Positions 61,744-64,000 of a DNA stretch of 64,000 nt are shown in pieces. The translations under genes were made by a program, and so were the position numbers. Under the pieces are notes generated by a model. It had not been told where the DNA came from, did not search any database, and saw only the letters and a program-made list of their open reading frames with translations. The stretch's first letter is position 1. Each line of letters begins with the position of its first letter. The DNA comes from Bacteroidales bacterium (GTDB lineage: Bacteria; Bacteroidota; Bacteroidia; Bacteroidales; WCHB1-69): NCBI GenBank assembly GCA_017633255.1, contig JAGBPS010000034.1, positions 25,378 through 89,377 of the forward strand. The letters are read 5' to 3'.

Positions 61744-61830
61744 GGTCTGTGTCGGTCAAAATTATTGGTCAAAATTTCCTGCAAAATTAGCACTTTTTTC
61801 CGAGATGGGCAAGCTGTGAATTCTTTTCGT

Positions 61831-61863
61831 AAAAACGGCTAAATTTTGAGAAAAAACGGCTAA
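61831..61863 (+). promoter_or_regulatory. Direct repeat AAAAACGGCTAA, candidate AraC-type operator
   Basis: AAAAACGGCTAA at 61831-61842 and again at 61852-61863, period 21 nt, i.e. two helical turns. The second copy ends 19 nt before the TTTG box of the glycosidase promoter, a typical activator position. The divergent neighbour is an AraC-type gene. Confidence 0.6.
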
Positions 61864-61882
61864 TCATTAAGCTATTTTTCCC

Positions 61883-61913
61883 TTTGATATATGTAATATT
61901 AGCTGTATTTTTG
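61883..61913 (+). promoter_or_regulatory. Promoter of the secreted glycosidase gene
   Basis: TTTG at 61883-61886 and TATTTTTG at 61906-61913, with a 19-nt spacer. The ATG at 61941 follows 27 nt later. It rules out the in-frame ATG at 61884. Confidence 0.7.
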
Positions 61914-61940
61914 CCGCATAAATTTCAGATTTTATTTGTT

Positions 61941-63869
61941 ATGAGAAGGATTTTTATTTTTTCGCTGTTGATCATGATGTGTTTTGGCGCTGTGGCCCAA
62001 ACCATCAGCTTCACAGGGCGTGATGCCGACAGCCGTTATGCACAGCTGAATCGGGTGGTCATTATCAACCATACCCAGGGCTGGCAGGAAACACTTTACT
62101 GGCCTGATACCACCTTGATTCTGAAGAATGGTACTGGCGTTGATGATTTTAGTGAAAACAGTGGTTTTGTGCTGTCGCAAAACATTCCGAATCCCTTCAA
62201 GGCCTTCACCAATGTTCGCCTTTCGGTGGCGGAAGCGGGTGATGTTCTGATAGAGATTATTGATATGAACGGCCGTAAAATTGTAGGGATGTCATTTTCT
62301 GACGTTTCTGCCGGAACACATAATTATCGTGTCAACTTGTCCAAAACCGGAACGTATGTGATGACCGCCCGCCAGAACGGCAAGCAATCGTCCATTAAGA
62401 TGGTGTGCGGAGAAGGCGGTGGTGCCAATCAGATTGAATATGCGGGTGTTGCAGGGATGTCTATGGAAACGTCTCTACAGACCAATGACCGTATGGAATA
62501 TGTGGGTTATGTCATTGTTGATGGCGAGGAGCGGGAGACCAAGCATGTTATGCAGACACTGGACAATTCGAAGACCGTTGTTTTACCGCTTGCAAAAATA
62601 TATGACGGGAACAATATGGTACAACTGACGAACAAACATAAAGGCGGTGAAAAGGCTTCTCCCGCAGGGGATTCCGAAGGTTTCCGTGTGGCTCTTTCGC
62701 TGAGCCCCTTCTCGCTGAACCAGTTCGAGCAGGGTTACACCTTTGTGATTGGAGACAGCATCGCCACGACTCCAGAACAGTTGCAGAGCATCTACCGTAG
62801 TCTCGGCTCCACGGAAATGTATGTGAGAATCGCCACCAAACGTCACAAAACCGCAGATAATACCACTGATGGCGAGCCTGACGAAAACGCCAATGTCCAT
62901 ACTTTCGACCAGGGAATACAGTTATGCCAGATTGCGGCAGCGTTGAATATCCCCATTAATCCTGAAATCATGTGCGCCTATACTTACATGGACATGGACC
63001 GTGTGCAAAAGCCACGTTTTGAGGAATATCCAGAGATTTATGCCCTGCAAAACGGTAAGGAATGGTCGGAACTGTCCCTCGATGAGATTTGTGTGGTCTT
63101 GGAAGCCTACGGTGAGTTCGTCGCCGATGCGATTCTGGCGACTGGATGTACTGTCAACAACTGGAATCTTGGCAATGAGGCCAACTTCGGTTTCGCCGGT
63201 GTGGGCATGGGCACGGAAACCGCTGTGGATGCCAAATTGGGGAAGGCATCAGCCATGAAGCGTTATATGGCTTCGGTGTTTTCCGCATGGTGGCTGAAGA
63301 AGCATGTGTGGGCATATAATGTCAAAGAGTTTGCGGCTATCAAAAGCGGTATCCTGAAAGCATACGAAAAGAGAAATATGGACGCATCCAAGGTCAAATT
63401 CTCAACTCATATCGCCACTGTGGTTTTCACTCCAAGATGCTGTGCCTCGTATTTCCAGTACATGGCGAAACACGGATATAAGGTGGAAACCGCCGGTATC
63501 AGCTATTATCCCAGCGCACCGGCGATGTCGTTCAACAAGAAAAAACTGTTGACCAAAACTGTCACCAAGATCAACAAAAAATGCCATGTGCCTGTTTTCA
63601 TCGGCGAGTTCTCTTATCCCTCCGGAAAAATGGAAGGTCCTTTCGCCGGCTGGAACAAGAAGCTGAAAGGTTATGAGAAAGACCAAAAGGGCCAGGCAGA
63701 TATCTATAAGGATGTGATTGCGTGGGGAAAAACGCATGGCTTAGCCGGCATCCGCTACTGGGCTCCGGATTACGAAGGCTGGTACTCGATGTCGATGTTC
63801 GAGTTCTCCAACAAGAAAGGAACCGCGAAGACGATTTTGAAGAGCCACAAGGAGATAGTGGGAAATTAA
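61941..63869 (+). CDS. Secreted TIM-barrel glycoside hydrolase with N-terminal T9SS-like module
   Basis: 642 residues from the ATG at 61941. A signal peptide (MRRIFIFSLLIMMCFGAVAQ) precedes a short beta domain (about 20-70) containing GWQETLYWPDT. A module that looks like a T9SS sorting/FlgD-like domain follows at about 78-155 (LSQNIPNPFKAFTNVRLSV, IEIIDMNGRKIVG, GTYVMTARQNGKQSSIKMV), but it is near the N-terminus. The catalytic part (about 250-640) shows INPEIMCAYTYMD, WNLGNEANFGF with probable acid/base Glu413, and PVFIGEFSYP with probable nucleophile Glu556. This is the layout of clan GH-A, nearest GH53 endo-galactanase or GH5. The substrate is not certain. An AraC-type regulator is divergent. 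Confidence 0.75.
   Translation: MRRIFIFSLLIMMCFGAVAQTISFTGRDADSRYAQLNRVVIINHTQGWQETLYWPDTTLILKNGTGVDDFSENSGFVLSQNIPNPFKAFTNVRLSVAEAGDVLIEIIDMNGRKIVGMSFSDVSAGTHNYRVNLSKTGTYVMTARQNGKQSSIKMVCGEGGGANQIEYAGVAGMSMETSLQTNDRMEYVGYVIVDGEERETKHVMQTLDNSKTVVLPLAKIYDGNNMVQLTNKHKGGEKASPAGDSEGFRVALSLSPFSLNQFEQGYTFVIGDSIATTPEQLQSIYRSLGSTEMYVRIATKRHKTADNTTDGEPDENANVHTFDQGIQLCQIAAALNIPINPEIMCAYTYMDMDRVQKPRFEEYPEIYALQNGKEWSELSLDEICVVLEAYGEFVADAILATGCTVNNWNLGNEANFGFAGVGMGTETAVDAKLGKASAMKRYMASVFSAWWLKKHVWAYNVKEFAAIKSGILKAYEKRNMDASKVKFSTHIATVVFTPRCCASYFQYMAKHGYKVETAGISYYPSAPAMSFNKKKLLTKTVTKINKKCHVPVFIGEFSYPSGKMEGPFAGWNKKLKGYEKDQKGQADIYKDVIAWGKTHGLAGIRYWAPDYEGWYSMSMFEFSNKKGTAKTILKSHKEIVGN
62451..62478 (-). repeat. 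Degenerate GTAGAGACG hairpin inside the glycosidase gene
   Basis: The minus strand begins GTAGAGACGTTTC (62466-62478), identical to the 13-nt arm at 43645-43657. The other arm (GCAGGGATGTCTA) is eroded. It encodes part of GVAGMSMETSLQT between the sorting-like module and the catalytic domain. Confidence 0.65.
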
Positions 63870-63902
63870 GAACTAAGGACATGCTAATGTGCCAAATTTT
63901 TT

Positions 63903-63981
63903 CGGGGAGTTTCGGTCAATGCCCTCAAGGGGAATTTCGCACTGCGTGCTCAAGGGGAGTCTCGCTATGCTCGAGGGGAGT
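63903..63981 (+). repeat. GGGGAG-spaced short hairpin array, second copy
   Basis: GGGGAG/GGGGAA recurs four times with hairpin-like spacers such as GCAC-TGC-GTGC. Positions 63927-63960 match 31943-31976 at 32 of 34 positions. It lies just after the glycosidase gene, close to the window edge. Confidence 0.65.
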
Positions 63982-64000
63982 TTTTGAATTTTGAATTTTG

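Noticed and set aside
61884..61940. Earlier ATG for the glycosidase gene
   Set aside because: It overlaps the TTTG and TATTTTTG promoter boxes; the signal peptide starts at 61941.

Overview
The window looks like chromosome of an uncultured member of the Bacteroidales (phylum Bacteroidota). The support is: type IX secretion (T9SS) C-terminal sorting domains on two giant secreted proteins; a DUF4835/PorD-type protein; an Rpb6-like omega subunit in the gene order bamD-rpoZ-coaBC-(DUF4835)-recN that is familiar from this phylum; DUF1599 and BT_3928-type genes; a HicAB pair; and repeated TAnnTTTG promoter boxes, several with a TTTG box 16-19 nt upstream. No rRNA, tRNA, CRISPR array, phage or transposase gene was recognised.

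Layout. 1-12958 (minus strand) is a tightly packed operon: bamD, rpoZ, coaBC, a PorD-like gene, recN, a small outer-membrane barrel, a gingipain-type C25 protease, DUF1599, a DoxX-like membrane protein and a prolyl oligopeptidase cut by the window edge. 13073-25939 (minus) is one 4288-residue secreted repeat protein, with 19 Ig-like units and about 42 shorter 'GCDS...LTVNP' units ahead of a T9SS sorting domain. 26252-31923 (plus) holds a barrel protein, panB, an RluA-type pseudouridine synthase and mfd. 32094-35242 (plus) is an uncharacterised cluster of three exported proteins. 35247-35844 (minus) is hicAB. 35997-42476 (plus) carries an esterase, a Wzx/MATE-type flippase, a metallo-beta-lactamase-fold lipoprotein, mtgA, cysS and a VanX-type dipeptidase. 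42482-56735 is mainly minus strand: a radical SAM protein, maf, a glycogen synthase/phosphorylase fusion, a YggS-type protein, a 5'-nucleotidase split into two genes, floA-nfeD, tyrS, a DUF4878-like lipoprotein and yqgE. One FISUMP-like lipoprotein gene lies on the plus strand in this stretch. 56770-63869 has a MurL-type epimerase, an MscS channel, an arginine decarboxylase, an AraC regulator and a divergent secreted TIM-barrel glycosidase.

Common themes. Much of the coding capacity serves the envelope and secretion: BamD, the barrels, T9SS cargo and PorD. Peptidoglycan work is represented by MtgA, the VanX-like dipeptidase and MurL. CoaBC and PanB both serve coenzyme A synthesis but sit in separate operons.

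The non-coding DNA is unusually structured. Short hairpins with mostly 2-4 nt loops fall into several sequence families and are concentrated in a few gaps. Seven-nucleotide tandem repeats supply the stop codons of four different genes. A 214-bp segment is bounded by perfect 20-bp inverted repeats. A 12-nt direct repeat with 21-nt period sits just upstream of the glycosidase promoter, next to the AraC gene, and a 17-bp perfect inverted repeat precedes the arginine decarboxylase. The best candidates for undescribed biology are the giant repeat protein, the heptad stop cassettes, the paired leader hairpins at 43.4-43.7 kb, and the MurL gene in a Bacteroidota background.
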